The notes beneath the pieces were generated by a model. The model did not search any database and had not been told where the DNA came from. It was given only the letters and a program-made list of their open reading frames with translations. This document shows, piece by piece, positions 46,863 through 60,234 of a DNA stretch of 64,000 nt. The stretch covers positions 1,829,094 through 1,893,093 of the forward strand of contig FN649737.1 in NCBI GenBank assembly GCA_000310025.1. Direction: 5' to 3'. Position 1 is the first letter of the stretch. Each line of letters begins with the position of its first letter. Source of the stretch: Ectocarpus siliculosus. Its lineage: Eukaryota; Sar; Phaeophyceae; Ectocarpales; Ectocarpaceae. The position numbers and the translations under genes were made by a program.

Positions 46863-49800
46863 TGAGGAGCTTTTCGGATCTTCGGCATCTTTCACCGAAG
46901 GTATATCTACCGCCGTTTTATATGGTACGTACATACAGAAACAAGCTGGTGGTGAGTTGTCGTTGTAGATCTGCTTAGACCAGGGGCGCTAACCGGGTGT
47001 GCACACGCAGATTTGACACTCAGAGGACAACATGTGTCATCCGGATAGATGCACCGCAGAACCCTCGACGGAAAAAAACGGTGCGTGATGTGTGTCCATG
47101 TATCTACACGTGCGCAACCTCATGTATTTATGCGGACCTCGGCGGAAAGGGGGGTAGCACTTCTGCTGTAAATTGCTGAGAAGGGCGGCACATGCAGCGG
47201 CTGGTATCCTTGCGGGGCCGGTGGCCGCTGCCGCTGCGGCTTGTCGCGCTGCCGTTGATCAATATACGAGGAAAACTGGCGCGCGGGTTGGCTGTGGAAC
47301 CCGTTGTGTGTGGTGCGCGAGTTTAAAGCCTCTCCCTCGTGTTGTGTGGCGACATGGATAGAGCAACCAAACGGCAGTGAGATTTGCTATATTACGCTCT
47401 TCTAGTAGGCCGACTTTTGGGAACTACTGCCGAAACCTTTGGTTGCGCCCAGCTCTGTGTGCGAAATAACGTGTTTTTCATTTGCTCAAGAATAGTACAA
47501 TTAGTCCGCGATTCCGACCCAGGTTTCAGCTTGCTGGAGTTTCAGCCGGGAAAAAAAAGCAAGAGGGTCTCGTCTTTTGTTATCACTTCACCCAATCCAA
47601 CCGAGGGCCAACGAAGGGTTCTGTGGACCTCTCCGGACTACCACTTGGTGTGGGTGCGTAGTCTGGGTGCGCAAATCCGGTTAGGGTGGGATTTGATATT
47701 CCGTTGTTCCCGTAAGGCCAGGTGAGGGGACCCGCCACGGGCGACGTTCTACCCAATCCGTTCCCCGGCAATAGGCAAAGCTGCTGCCCGAAATCGTCAC
47801 GCGAAACAAAACCAACCCTGTTCGGATGAAAGGTGCTTTTGTTACCCATCATCTGCAACAAAAAAAGTGTCTCGCCAGCAATGAGTATAGGATCGCGGCC
47901 AGCACGCCTTGCGGTGGTCAGGGGGCGCCCTTCGGGCGGGGCAATCGTGTACCAGGAACCTCCCCCACGTCCCACCCTCCCTGCTTCACCATCTTCTTCC
48001 TACGTAGATTCTTTGTGCGGCGTTGGTACAATCAATAGGTAGGGCGGACTGACGGCGTAGACTGCATGTTGTCCAAGGTCGGTCTCCAATGTCCCAACCT
48101 GACGGGGGAGGTTGGGCACTAGTTTCAACCTCCCTTTGGCCACCCGTCCGTGCGGAAGTGGCTCGATTCCAGCCCACTCAGAAGACCACCTATTCAGAGC
48201 AAGACTCAAAACCTTACCTTGCTGGGTGTCACCTTTATTCTCGACAGGCCGCATCACTGAGCTACCGTTACGAAGATACGAACGTAAGAAGTCTTGCTGT
48301 GCAAGTGGCTGAGCTCAGATTTTCTTGCGCCATTTTTTCTGACTAGACTACGGTTTCAAGACTCTTGACAGGGGTTTCTTGTGAGCGGATTTCACAAGTG
48401 GGCTGGAAATGTTTGCAACGCAACAAACAGCAGTAGTTTCGACTCTCCCCCGCTGAACGTACATCTGATTTCTCTGTTTTTGCCACAGCAGTATCGCGTT
48501 GTTACAAGCACGGTCGATTCGAGGGGTGGGAAGACATCCATCCATCCTCGCACGCATCCCAAAACGTCACCATTCTAGCCCACCAAAGGTTTACCAACTC
48601 CAGACCAACACCTTGCACGGCGTCTCCAAATCTGATAATTGTACAAAATAGTGACAGGAAACCCCGTAGAACAGAACAACAAAACACCCAATCATCAAGT
48701 TGCACTTGGAAGTGTCCTACCCGCACCGACGCCTACACTACAGGGTGTCGGTCATGGCTCCGAAAATGTTCACCCTCTCTCGTGCTTGCCCACCTCCTAA
48801 TATTTTGGGGTGTAATACGCAGCTGACCCCCCTTGTCCCTCGTTGTCCATCCCGCCTTTCCACCAAAAAATAACTTTCTACAGGACATTCTTGAAGGCCT
48901 TCTCGCTCTGGATGGATCGCCGTCGGCCATGAACGAACAGCCTTGGGACGGGCGCGGAAGAGAAAATGCGCACTCGCTGCGGACGTTTTGTGCATCCCTA
49001 ACGATCGTCGCAAAGGTATTTAGGTAAAGTACACGCGCCCCCACTCTGAGCCTCTCATTTGGCCCGAGGCTCATCTCCTGCTCTCTGTTTGGGGTAACCC
49101 GACATCGACTCTCAAGATGTACGTGTTGGTGCACGCATAAAGGATTCTTACCTACAGACAGACCTGTTCCTACGGTAGATTTTTTATTTGGTCTTCAATG
49201 AAGCCTGGACTTCCCAGATTGTCGAGGTGTCGGCGTGTACTGCGTCATCTACACTGTGTAATGTCACCGTATTTCGCATATGGTAATTTCGATGTGGCCC
49301 AGTTCTCGCATCGTATGTAGCAAGCAGGAGAGGCTGCTAAGTAGCGTGTGCCAAGGGGAAGAGTAGTAGTCAGTTCTTCTCGCGATTGGGCTTGTCCGCG
49401 CTTGAGAACGTTCTAGGAATATTCCTGTGGGCGGGTGACGTGTGCTGTCTGTCGTATTTTTGCTGCTTTCGGAACCAAGTCGTCGGCAGTTTCTCAATGA
49501 ATGATAGAAGTAGGTTCACGTTGTACAGTCCCAGTAGTGTGTTTTTCGCCGAGGTCAGGAGGATGCCTTGGCTTTTTCCGTGCTCGTTAACGTGATCCCA
49601 CACACTCCTCATCAGCAAACCCTCCAAATCGAACCTGGTGTTCGGAGTTTTTACCAGCACCATCAACAACAACGCTTTCATTCAAAAGTCTTGTGTTTCA
49701 TCTGTGTCCTTTGACACAGCAGCAGCAATCACTCGAATTGCAAACACGATTAAGTTCAACGCGCAAGACCTTCCATCTCCCAGGCGCTGGACACTATCTC

Positions 49801-51127
49801 AACGCCTGCTGCATTCACGCCGTTCATCCGCCCCCGCACATAAATGGCCGCCGAAAAGTTGGACACGGCAAACGCCACAAGCATGGATGAGCGTGTTGGA
49901 AACGTTTTTTTCGTGGTCGACGGTGCGAACCAGCCAGTTGCTGTCGTGTGTGTTGGCCCAACCCAACACCAGCAGTAAAATCCATGGTCTGTGGGAAGGC
50001 TGGGGGTGGAACCTTGACATGCATGGCCGAAGGTAGAGGACACTCGAAACACTCCCGTATGGCCGCATAATTTCAGAAAATGTCAAATCATGTGCCAAGT
50101 GAAGGGAGATGACAACAAAACACTGGCTGTGAGGGCGGAGCTCGATGTACATATATGTAGTCGAGATCAGGTTGAGACCAGCGTTTTTAGAAAGGAAGGC
50201 TGTTGCAACATGCAGACACGCTCGAGAGGAATACCAGGGAAAAAGTACTCGTTGAAACGCCGTTTAACTGGTGGGGGGGAACCCTAGATGCCGATGATCG
50301 AGACACCACGCCTATTTAGACGCCGTGTTCGAGATTGTACCGCTTTTGCGACGATGACGGTCTTCCAGAGAGGTTCTCTGGCGCTTAACCGAACCTCGAA
50401 ATTCCAGGAGGGCGCCCACGCCAAACTCAGGACAAAATCAGCGTTTGTGTCTTTGGCGTGAAATGTTTGTAGCAACATGACCGCAGGGCTTTCTGGTGCA
50501 TGCCGAGCATAAACCGCCAGGGTCATCTAGCAACACCGGCCTCTATTCGGTAGGCGCAGTTGGTTCAATACGTGCGACAACACACGTGTTCGCTAGCAAG
50601 GATCGGGTGCAGAGCCGGTTAAGGCGGAGGTAACAACACAACCTTCCAAACCACATCGCGGTTCATGCATGTTCAACTTTTTTTTTTTTAGGCTTCGACG
50701 AAAACCACATGGCGACAGACAACACGGCAAATTGTGCCACCACTTAAGACGTTCTTTCTCCTTGCACACTGTTGTGCGCTAATCTAAAAACAGGTGAACT
50801 CGAAATAATTTCCGCCTAAACCACACTCCACGCTAATAGCCAACAACGACGAAGCTTTTGACCTTCCGCGACGCCAACCGGTATATAGTTGCTGGTTGCT
50901 TAGTTCCAGAATCGGAAGCCACAATGCGGACGCATTCGCGTTATTGCCAACGACGTAGCATGGCAGGCACGCTGGCTGTCCAAGAGCGCGACCACAAAAC
51001 ATCACTTATTGGTCGACACAACCTCCAGACTCAAATCCCGCGCCCCGTAAAAAGTTCTACTAAAGCTCCCACATGGCCAGAGAGGAGTGAGTGCTAACAA
51101 AAAACAACGGAAGCCCCCCAAAAGCGC
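46863..51127. other. Intergenic, no gene recognised
   Basis: ORFs here are short and of uneven composition. The best-looking is on the minus strand at 49681-49370 (about 103 codons; VKTPNTRFDLEGLLMRSVW and LLSFIEKLPTTWF), which reads like a piece of real protein but matches no family I know. The rest holds nothing I can support. Confidence 0.4.
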
Positions 51128-54100
51128 TTAGTTGAAGGTGTAGGGCGCGTTGAGGAGGTCGTTGATGATGTAGGGCTGGTTGGAGATCTCTTCGTGGATC
51201 ATCATGGCGAGGATACCCATCTGTGCGGCGCGGCCGTTGTTGAGCTCGATCGCGCGCTTGGAGAGCTTAGTCTCCTCGGACATCTTGTCCCACTGAGCCC
51301 CGAATGGGTTGCCGCCGATGGTCATGTCACCGGGGAAGGAGCCCTCCACGTTCTTCATCACGTTCAGCTCCAGGAAGCCGATGAAGGCAACGATCTGGGC
51401 GAGCCCGAGCGGCGGGATCTTGGAGATAGCCGCCACGCCGTTCGGCATGTCCGCGAAGGTGAGCTTCGCGTCGTACGACAGGTACCCCGGGAATCTGTAG
51501 TTCTGCGCCACCAGGTGGCCGGCCACCGCGAGCATCGAAATGCGGCCGTGCTTCACCTCCACGTACCGGAGGCGGTCGAAGCGCTCCTGGTCCTGTGACA
51601 AAAAGAGAGAGAGGACCGACCCAAGCAGCCGTAAAGAAAAACGACGAAAAAAAATAGGTAAGCGGTCGTGAAGGTGACAAAAACAAGCGCGTTGTACAAT
51701 ACTCGGGCCTGGCCAATAAGATGTGCACATGATTACAAGAGCCCAATGGGCATCTAGTGAACAACGACCCCTCCCTGCGGTTGGTAGCGACAAGAAGCAA
51801 CGAAGCAAGCCGGGACCACCACATCAAAAATGTCAAAAATGAAGAGCGTTCCTGCAGCACCTCATCATCTCGATCTCAGAAAGACAAAGAAGACGTACAA
51901 AAGAGACTTCCCAACAACTCGGACAATTGGGACCGCTCGGTTCACCGCTAGTCTGATCTCCAGTTGCCGCGAAAATAACAGACACAACCGAGAGTAAACA
52001 AAAAAAGAAAAGTGCGCTCCATGCCAAAAGCACGAAGGACCATGCGAAGGCTTGCCGCGAAAACAACATCAAGCGTTGATGAACATACAAAAACGCCGAT
52101 CAATTCCGAAAATCTTGTTCACCATGGTTGAGAGTTTCAGGTCCGGAGTGAGCGTACACATGGCGCCGCAAGTTTCCTTTTTGGCACCCGAACTGGCACA
52201 GATTACGACATCGTTTCTCTTTCTGAACGGTGGTGTGGTGGCGGTTGTCTCTCGAAACACTTTTGATTCTGTTTGAATGCATCCGCGATCTCCAGGACAT
52301 TGCAGCTCACGGGCGTTCTGAACACGGAGGGGAATCTACCTCCAAATGCTCTGATCCGCCGGCACCTATTACTTAAGACTGGCAACAAGGTGGTAAATGC
52401 GGGAACACCGTTCGACAATCAAACGCTCGTTCAACTGGTGGCATGCGCCCCCGGATCCATCAAACGTTGCCTGGACCCGTATAACGATCGATAGAACTAT
52501 TGAATAAACGCAAGCAACGGCAGAGAAGGGGACACGAACCTGGTCGATGAGGAGGCCAAGGGGGTCAAAGAAGCCGAGGGGGGGCTGCGCGCCGAGCTCG
52601 GACTCGAACGACATCTTCATGGCCGAGGAAGACTTGGCCGGGGCGGTCACCGCGGCACCGTTGAAGGCGCTGATGAGGCAACAAGAAGAGGGGGACAAGG
52701 GGGTGAGCGCGGTTCAACGCTTTTCCTAAAGTAGCAAATATTTCGCGTTGATATTGGCGCGGACCACAGTGAAGTTGATTTACCGCGTTGTTGATTCGAC
52801 TAAAGGCAAAGAGCGACTCTGTACACGCGCAACGGGAAGGGGAGAAAAAAATATAATCTAAACGGCCGCATCGTCAGGGATTGATCGACAATCAGCGGAA
52901 CCGCTAAAATCGACCGGTCGGTTCGTCTATGCTAACCCACCGTCGGACGCACAAACGAACATGTTCCAATGAATATTCATCAAGAAGATAAAAAGGTCGT
53001 GTGCAGGGTGAGAGTTCGACGGCAGATGCCACAAGGTCAGTACCAGCGCCGAATCGAGGCTGCTGCCGCCACACAGACATTCAAGCCGCGGCCTTTTCCG
53101 GCAATAATGCTCTGAGGCAGTTTTTGTGACCGGGTTGCACGCAGCAAAGGCTTTCTTGGCTGGGCCCCAGCCTTGCTGCTATAGGAACGGCGGCACTACT
53201 TTGTTGCAGCAGCACTCCCGCCTGAAAAAAAGCCTTCGCTGCTTGCAACCCGGGCAAAAAACTGCGACCGAGAGAAAACATGAAAATCTATCAAGCTTCG
53301 TTACTCGAAGGGACCACAACAGGGAGCTCTCTATGACTGGTTGTCAAACCGGGCCGACTGGCACGCTTGCGACACGCCGGTTTGCCGCATTTCCCGTGAA
53401 AAAACGACGGCGCTTTCATGAAGGTTATGAAGCAAGAAAATTCACAAGACTTACGAGACAGAAGAAATGCGGTAATGGAATTAGGCCGCATCAATTACTC
53501 ATTGCCGCATTTCGTCGGTTTCTTGGTAGGGGGCTTTTCGGTATTACCGTCTCGTGGTTTTTTGTTTGAGAACCTTAAGAAAAGCACCGTCAGCATAAGA
53601 ACGAATGAACCACCTAACAGTTGTATCACGGGCGTGTCCAACGGCTTGGTATCTCTTCAGTCGAGAGCTCTACGAGAAGCGGCGCCTTTGGCTTTCAACC
53701 CGCGCTCTAAAGACGAAAAAAAACTTTGAAGGGTGCACACGTGGGTACTGATGAGTATTGCAAAGGATGAGGCAGCCTCTGCTTCGGCCAGCTTAACGTA
53801 CATAACGCGAAAGAACATCCCTTCAAAGAACGCAAACATGCAGCTCGCCACTCGTCTGCAACCGGAGTTTTTGAGAGAGGGCAAACCAAAAATGCGAAGT
53901 ACGATGTAGGGAAACAGAGAATGTTTGATGCAACCGCAACGAGCGAGGGTACTGGGAAGATAGGGCATGCTATTGCCACCTCCGTGCCCTTGTGGTGTCC
54001 TGTACACGAGCAACCACAAGCGACTTTCTTCATGTCTTTCATGCGTTTGCGGTCACGGCAGTTACGCAAGGGGAAATATACTCTTGATTGCGTGCAACAG

Positions 54101-56247
54101 AAGACAGATACTCCACAACCAACAGCTGAGACCCGTGTGATTTGACGGCGGAAGATCGCGATTCGGTCATCCCGGGATTGTTGTGAAGGACGCTGATGCG
54201 GATACTGCTGTCTCCAGGTATCATCATGCTGTTTCTGCACTTTCTATACTAGCAAAGGCACTGAGCCTACAAAAAAAGCAAGACTGGGGTCGGGTGTGTT
54301 TTCGCGTCCTCGGTTGATCGAGGACAGGCCAAACAGTACCACTCGAATCGAGCCATACTTCGTAGGTGGTAGTATTGAAAAACGAGACACGGCACCCAGC
54401 ACCGAATCCATCGGCTCTACAACCCCAATGGTCTAGGCCTCCTCTGCCGCAACCCATCTGGAAGGCGAAGGCGTGCCTCGCTGCAATCGCAAGCAAGAGG
54501 GCTGTCGCGGCCCCCCTGTCAACACAAAGTGGCCGTGCGGGCGGGGTACCCAGCAAACTCAAAAACAGACAATCACCGGATCGCTTTCGTTGGGCCAGGA
54601 CGGCCGAAAACAAGGTGCTGCTGCGACTGCCCTGGCGATACAAACAAAGGGTCCTGAACTCTTTAAGCTTTCAATTCGTCCTGCTCGGAGCGAGGCTTGC
54701 GTTGCGTTGACCATCTACACAACTGGGTCCCAACGTGTCTATGTACGGTGGTGGTGCTTCGGATGTCGGGATTGGTGCTTGTATATACGAACGCATGCGC
54801 GTGTACATGTGTTTACATGTAAAAGAGCATCAGTAGGGTTCTCATAGAGTTGGTTTTTCGTGCTGCCAGCACACCGTCGACGACCAAAAACAGGCGGTAG
54901 CTTTGTTAGTACTCCGCACAGTTCTGCGACCACTGCAAGAACGGAGCAGTTTGGTTGTCGACGGGCGGAAAATCACGTCAAGTTTGCGCCAAGACACACT
55001 ATAATCGCGCGTGGCAGGCAGGCAGCACTTGGTGCTCCTAAGCTGGTTTCGGGCTGTGCTTGGAGGAACATCCTGTGTCCAGGCACTCGGTGTGAGGGAG
55101 TGCAAGCCTGGCATATACGACAGCTGGAGTTGTTGTGAACATAAAACCGAGCTGGCCTGCTGCGGCGAATGAGCGGGTAGGCGGGGGGCGACTGCTGCAG
55201 ACCGTCCATTGGGAACGTCGCCTGGACAGCAAGCAGCTGCGTGTAATACTTGTAGATAGTGGCGCAAGTGGCGACCCATTCAGGATGGGTGCCCTGGAGT
55301 CCACGCTGCTAGGTGGCGGGCACAGCTGCCTCGTGCTACTGCAGTACCTATCGTGTTTGTACGTGGTTGTCAGAGGTTGTGGGCTTGTTGAACAACAGAG
55401 AAAACGGCGCCGGTCTCCGTAGATTCCTGGCTACCGCAGCTCAAAGGCCACACTACATGTGCCAGCACGTAAACACCAAACTGCTGACAGCGTGCTTGTC
55501 CTGACACCAGCCGTGGATAGATCGGCTGTAGCGAGCAACGTACAGACCGAACTAGATGTACCGAGCAAACCAGAAGGGATGTCTCCTTTATCGTAGCAAA
55601 ATTGCTAATCCAGTTGCTTACACCAAGCCATGTGAATGAGTTCACAGGAAGAGGAGAAAAAACGAAAAAACAAGAGAGGGTCACGCAGTGGAGCTGGGGT
55701 TTGTACGAACAACCAGCACGACGCAGGTCGTCCCAGGGTACAGTCAGCAATTGACTCCAACAAAGGATAGCATCAGAGCTCAAAGAAGATGTTCGTTGGA
55801 GAAGCCTCGAGCTTGCGACAATGCTGACTGCTGCCGACTCACGGGACAAACATGAACGAGATTGGGTGCATGCGTAACAATATACCCTTGCGAGCGCGGA
55901 CGCGTGCACATTGTTAAGTACAAACGCCGCAGGGTCATGAGAGCCGCCACTAGCATGTGGTGTCTATCGAGACAGACTGCCCAGCTTTAAGCCAATCTCT
56001 AGGCATGTACGAGGTTTTCCACTTCGGGCAAGGACCGAGCACACAACGTGGGCACACGACCTCAAGCGTGGGCCACTTCCTGCGGCAAACAAAACGCGAC
56101 TTCAGCTGCAACATGCACGAGACGGCCAAAGAGGGCGAGAGGCCAAAACAACTCATCTGCTCCCAAAACAAAAAGTTCCTGGACAAACCTGGGTGCCACG
56201 AAAGCCTGCGCTCCAGCAGCGCACATAGCCAAGCAAGCAGTCTTCAT
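51128..56247 (-). CDS. Fucoxanthin chlorophyll a/c-binding protein (LHCF), gene 1
   Basis: Exons (minus): 56247-56189, 52669-52540, 51592-51128; 217 aa. It is a light-harvesting antenna protein of the thylakoid in a complex plastid. Exon 1 encodes only the presequence: a hydrophobic signal followed by AQAFVAPS, the A-x-A-F plastid-import motif. Helix 1 has RLRYVEVKHGRISMLA, and helix 3 has AIELNNGRAAQMGILAMM; the Glu and Arg that pair and bind chlorophyll are present. It ends in APYTFN then TAA. Intron 1 is 3.5 kb and intron 2 is 0.95 kb; both are GT-AG. It is about 80 percent similar to the neighbouring LHCF gene and transcribed away from it, with 278 bp between start codons. Confidence 0.93.
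53105..53285. repeat. Fold-back repeat in LHCF intron 1
   Basis: The word CAGTTTTTGTGACCGGGTTG with GCAGCAAAGGCTTTCTTGGC is repeated in reverse complement 60-80 bp later (GCCTTCGCTGCTTGCAACCC through AAAAAACTG). Arms of about 45-50 bp are imperfect. It is probably a small MITE-like or hairpin element. Confidence 0.6.
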
Positions 56248-56525
56248 CTTTAGAGTTGGGTGGTGGTGGTGGTGAGTGAGTCCTAACGTGTCTATCTAGA
56301 CTTTCCAGGGATGTGTTCCTCTTTCGAGGGGCGTCGTCCCGTCCCAGCTTGACCCACATATCTTGCCGTCGGTATTTTCCCGATCCCCTTCTAAAGCGTG
56401 TTTTTGAACTCCCTCTTTTCGCGCTTTATCTCCCGCCGCCTTTCCCTCCCCCATCCTCGTCATTCCGCTCCCTGCCTCTCTTACACATCCTCTTCCTTCT
56501 TCTACCCCAACACCACACTTGAAAG
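56248..56525. promoter_or_regulatory. 278-bp shared (bidirectional) LHCF promoter region
   Basis: This is the whole interval between the ATGs of the two head-to-head LHCF genes. The right half is pyrimidine-rich (CTTCTTCTACCCC before the plus-strand start). No clear TATA box is seen on either strand. Light-co-regulated divergent transcription is inferred from arrangement only. Confidence 0.6.
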
Positions 56526-58364
56526 ATGAAGACCGCCTGCATGGCTCTCGCTTGCGCCGCCTCGGCCAACGCCTTCGTGGCCCCCAGGTCAGTGACGTAC
56601 GGCTATCCATCGTGCAGTCTGGTTTGTTCTTCAAGATTGTATTCCTTCATAAGAGCTTGTCGGTCTGTTTTTTCAGGCATCAAAATCATGTGTGCCCAGG
56701 GTAGCCATGGTCTTGGTCCCGTCTGAGATGGGACAGGAACGGTAGATCGTGAAGCTCATCCAGAGGGAGAGCTGCTCCACGTTGTTCCTTTACCTGCTCC
56801 CGCCTTCAGCAAACTTGGCGATTCCTCCTGTCGACCAGCTTGACGTACGATCTTTTGGGCAAACGATGTTTTTTCCACCCTCTCGCCGAAAAGCAAGTCT
56901 CCAGCTGCCGTGTTCATGTTGGATTGTTGCACTCCTCTTGATCGAGATGAACGCGAAGCGGTACCGACTAACGACCACAGCAGTAGACAGGAGCGTGCCC
57001 AGCAGTGTTGGCCAGACACGTGCGGTAGCTCCGGAAGACCCATTGCTGAAGAATATAATGTGGCGAAAAAAAGAGGGTCTTCTCTTTCTAGACGCTCCTT
57101 CCCAGGCACCCAAAATCCTCAAGGCTCAACTCAACACACCAACGTTGTTCTGCTAGCGCGTCGCGTGCTGTGTAGCAGCGAGTGTAGGCCTGGAAGGCTC
57201 GCAGCCCGGAGACATCAGTGTTGTGACAGCCGTGTAGCGAGGCGCATGACGCGCTGTTTCGGTATGTTGTCGCACCGCCGCATGCTCATGCATGGTCGGG
57301 AGTTGCGGCAAGGATCCGATGACACGTGTGACGTCGCCCGCATACCGCTAATTTTTTTTTTGCCTTGGTCCAATAGATCTCAACATCAACAAGTGTGTCT
57401 TGTTGGTGCACCCATGCGTAATGTCATGGTCTGTTGTCGCGCTTCCACGGCTACAGCAGCTTGGACCACATCTACGGCACCCTTACGAATGTGTCTCGCC
57501 CCGTATGAATGGGAGAAGACACCGAAGAAATCCTATCCTGGCCAACTCTAGCGTATTTTTTATGATCTGGGCATGCATGGAGACGACCTCGATTGTTTTG
57601 GGGCAGATGGATTCGATGGGTCCATCATACTGATCAAAACAAATATTTTGTGTGCATTCATGATACTTTTAGTGGGGTAAACCTTAGTCATGAATGAAAC
57701 AATACGTTTAAGTCCATGGCATGGCTAACTTTCCCGCCTCCCCCCTGCCCCCCCCCTCTTGAAACACAGCGCCTTCAACGGTGCCGCCGTGGCCACCCAG
57801 GCCAAGTCCTCCTCGGCCATGAAGATGTCGTTCGAGTCGGAGATCGGCGCGCAGCCCCCTCTCGGGTTCTGGGACCCGCTCGGCCTCCTGGCCGACGCTG
57901 ACCAGGAGCGGTTCGAGCGCCTCCGCTACGTGGAGGTGAAGCACGGACGCATTGCTATGCTCGCCATCGCCGGCCACCTGACGCAGCAGAACACCCGGCT
58001 CCCCGGCATGCTCTCGAACTCGGCCAACCTGTCCTTCGCCGACATGCCCAACGGTGTGGCCGCCCTCTCCAAGATCCCCCCGGCGGGCCTCGCCCAGATC
58101 TTCGCGTTCATCGGCTTCCTCGAACTGGCTGTGATGAAGAACGTGGAGGGCTCCTTCCCCGGTGACTTCACCCTCGGCGGCAACCCCTTCGGCTCCTCGT
58201 GGGACGCCATGTCGGAAGAGACCCAGGAGTCGAAGCGCGCGATCGAGCTCAACAACGGCCGCGCCGCGCAGATGGGCATCCTCGCCCTCATGGTGCACGA
58301 GGAGCTCAACAACAAGCCCTACGTGATCAACGACCTCGTCGGTGCCTCGTACACCTTCAACTAA
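56526..58364 (+). CDS. Fucoxanthin chlorophyll a/c-binding protein (LHCF), gene 2
   Basis: Exons 56526-56587 and 57770-58364; 218 aa. The first exon is the bipartite plastid presequence ending ANAFVAPS, with the splice falling inside the Ser codon, as in gene 1. The mature part has FLESEIG-like start (SFESEIGAQPPLGFWDP), helix 1 (YVEVKHGRIAMLAIAGH), helix 2 (GLAQIFAFIGFLELAVMKN) and helix 3 (AIELNNGRAAQMGILALM), then YTFN-TAA. Length is typical for FCPs. It lacks the intron that splits gene 1 before DQERF, so one paralogue gained or lost it. Strong GC3 bias fits high expression. Confidence 0.95.
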
Positions 58365-60030
58365 AAACCTTGCGTTTTACTTTACGCGTTGTTGCAGTTT
58401 AGGAACGCGTAAGCCAGCCCTGGTGTCTGTAAACCTGTCTTGTCCGTAAGAATTTTTGTTCCTGGAACCTGCGTTTTTCGACCGTTTTGGCCCCCCGTCC
58501 TTGCCGCATGGCCTCTTAATATTGAAGTTTTGCCACTCGTTAATTGGTGATTGTTCTCAGTCGCCAACCTCGGGGTCTTGTTTTTCTGAGCGTACGGAAG
58601 GGGCTGTCGAATCTGTGGGAACGGAATTAGAGTTTTTGTAGATGGAAGAGGTGTGGAGGGAGCACATGATGAAGTTTTTTTTGGCGTAGCCATTTTTGTA
58701 GGAAAAACGATCCTTGACACTGAGTTAGGATTTTTAGATTAGACGTTATTATGTGTCCGACATGTTTTAAAATGGAGGTTCTGGAGGTTGTTCTTTGCGA
58801 CTGCAAGCGGCTTCCATCTATTTGTTGGCTTCGCATCTGTGACTTTTGACGAAAAAGAAGAGATTTTTCTCACTGCACCTGAGATGTAGTTGTGTATCTT
58901 GTAGCCTCCAAATTTTCACAGCTGGGGTGACGGCACACATGGACCGTGCAGACGGCATGTTGACTTCCCTCACGCAAAGTCCCGACACGTCGAGCCGTGT
59001 TTGGCAGCGTTGACATTCTCAACACTCGTTGGTGTGAGGATGCGGATTATGCACCGCGCACGCACGATTTGCGTGCGTTAGCATGATCTCGACGCGCGCA
59101 CAACATGCGCTTAGCTGCTGGCTTCCTACGTGTTTGTTCCTGTTCCCAGCTTCAAATCCGTCACGTCGAGCCGTGTCCAGCAGCGTACGTATTCAATCGT
59201 AACACGAGCTTGTGAAGGCATGATGATGCACCAGCCCTCATGAATGGTACACAACGTCCATGGGGTACAAGGCCACACGGTTGTATGTAGTACACATTAT
59301 TTGTATGGTACGGTTCCATAGACTTCAGATTTTTGCATCACGGCACCATTGTGCACAAGACGCGGCAGAAGGCGTTCCCCAATCCACTCACAAATTATCT
59401 AAAGGGTCCAGGGGGTCGTGCTTACACCATCACAACTTCGAGACAGACTACATCGTGGTCCGGGCCCGGTCCCCGGGGTGCACGTGAACCTAATCTCGGT
59501 CTGTAGTCAGTTCCTGCGCAAGCTGTGTTCGTCCGAAATGATACGAACGAACGCACTCTTTGCCCACTTTCGGGCCTGGATAAATCTACCTCCTCCCTCC
59601 ATGCCGCGACCACACATGTACGCGGCAGAAAAATGATGACCGACCTCGCGAGGCGAGACTTCGTTGTACAGTATCATAGAAGGCCCATTTTCTTTGCAGG
59701 GGAAAGGGGGCTTGGTGGGCAACCCACTCTCTCGTCGTCTATGATACATACTCCCCCAAAAACACTTTGGCCACAGGCAGGCCTCTCCTCCTAGAAACGA
59801 GAGCACGCACCGAGTTTGTTTACGTAGCATGCCTCCCGTTCTGCCGGGCCCCACCGAATTTATGTGATCATGTCCACAAAAAAGCAGGTGGATCATCAAT
59901 CAATAATCATGCTGAACATCACTTACTCTCCTTTAGCATTCCATCATGCCCCCCCCCCCCCCCCTTCCATCCATCGTGCCTACATGAGAACAAAAAAAGA
60001 CAAGAGGTGAGGGAAGGGTTGAAGGGTTAA
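58365..60030. other. Intergenic between convergent genes, no gene recognised
   Basis: This holds the 3' flank of LHCF gene 2 and, on the other strand, of KAE1. A CACGTCGAGCCGTGT word recurs (about 58986 and 59162). A poly-C run lies near 59950. No coding exon is supported. Confidence 0.5.
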
Positions 60031-60196
60031 TCAAGGTGGCCTCCACGCCACGTCCACTGCATCCGTGCGAAACCTCTGGGTGCACGTGGTGTCCTCTAGC
60101 TCGGTGCCGCCTCCGTGCATGTACTGGAACACCCCCGCCTGGGCGATCATGGCGCCGTTGTCTATGCAGTACCTGACAGCGGTGGCATAGGCGACA

Positions 60197-60234
<38 letters not shown>

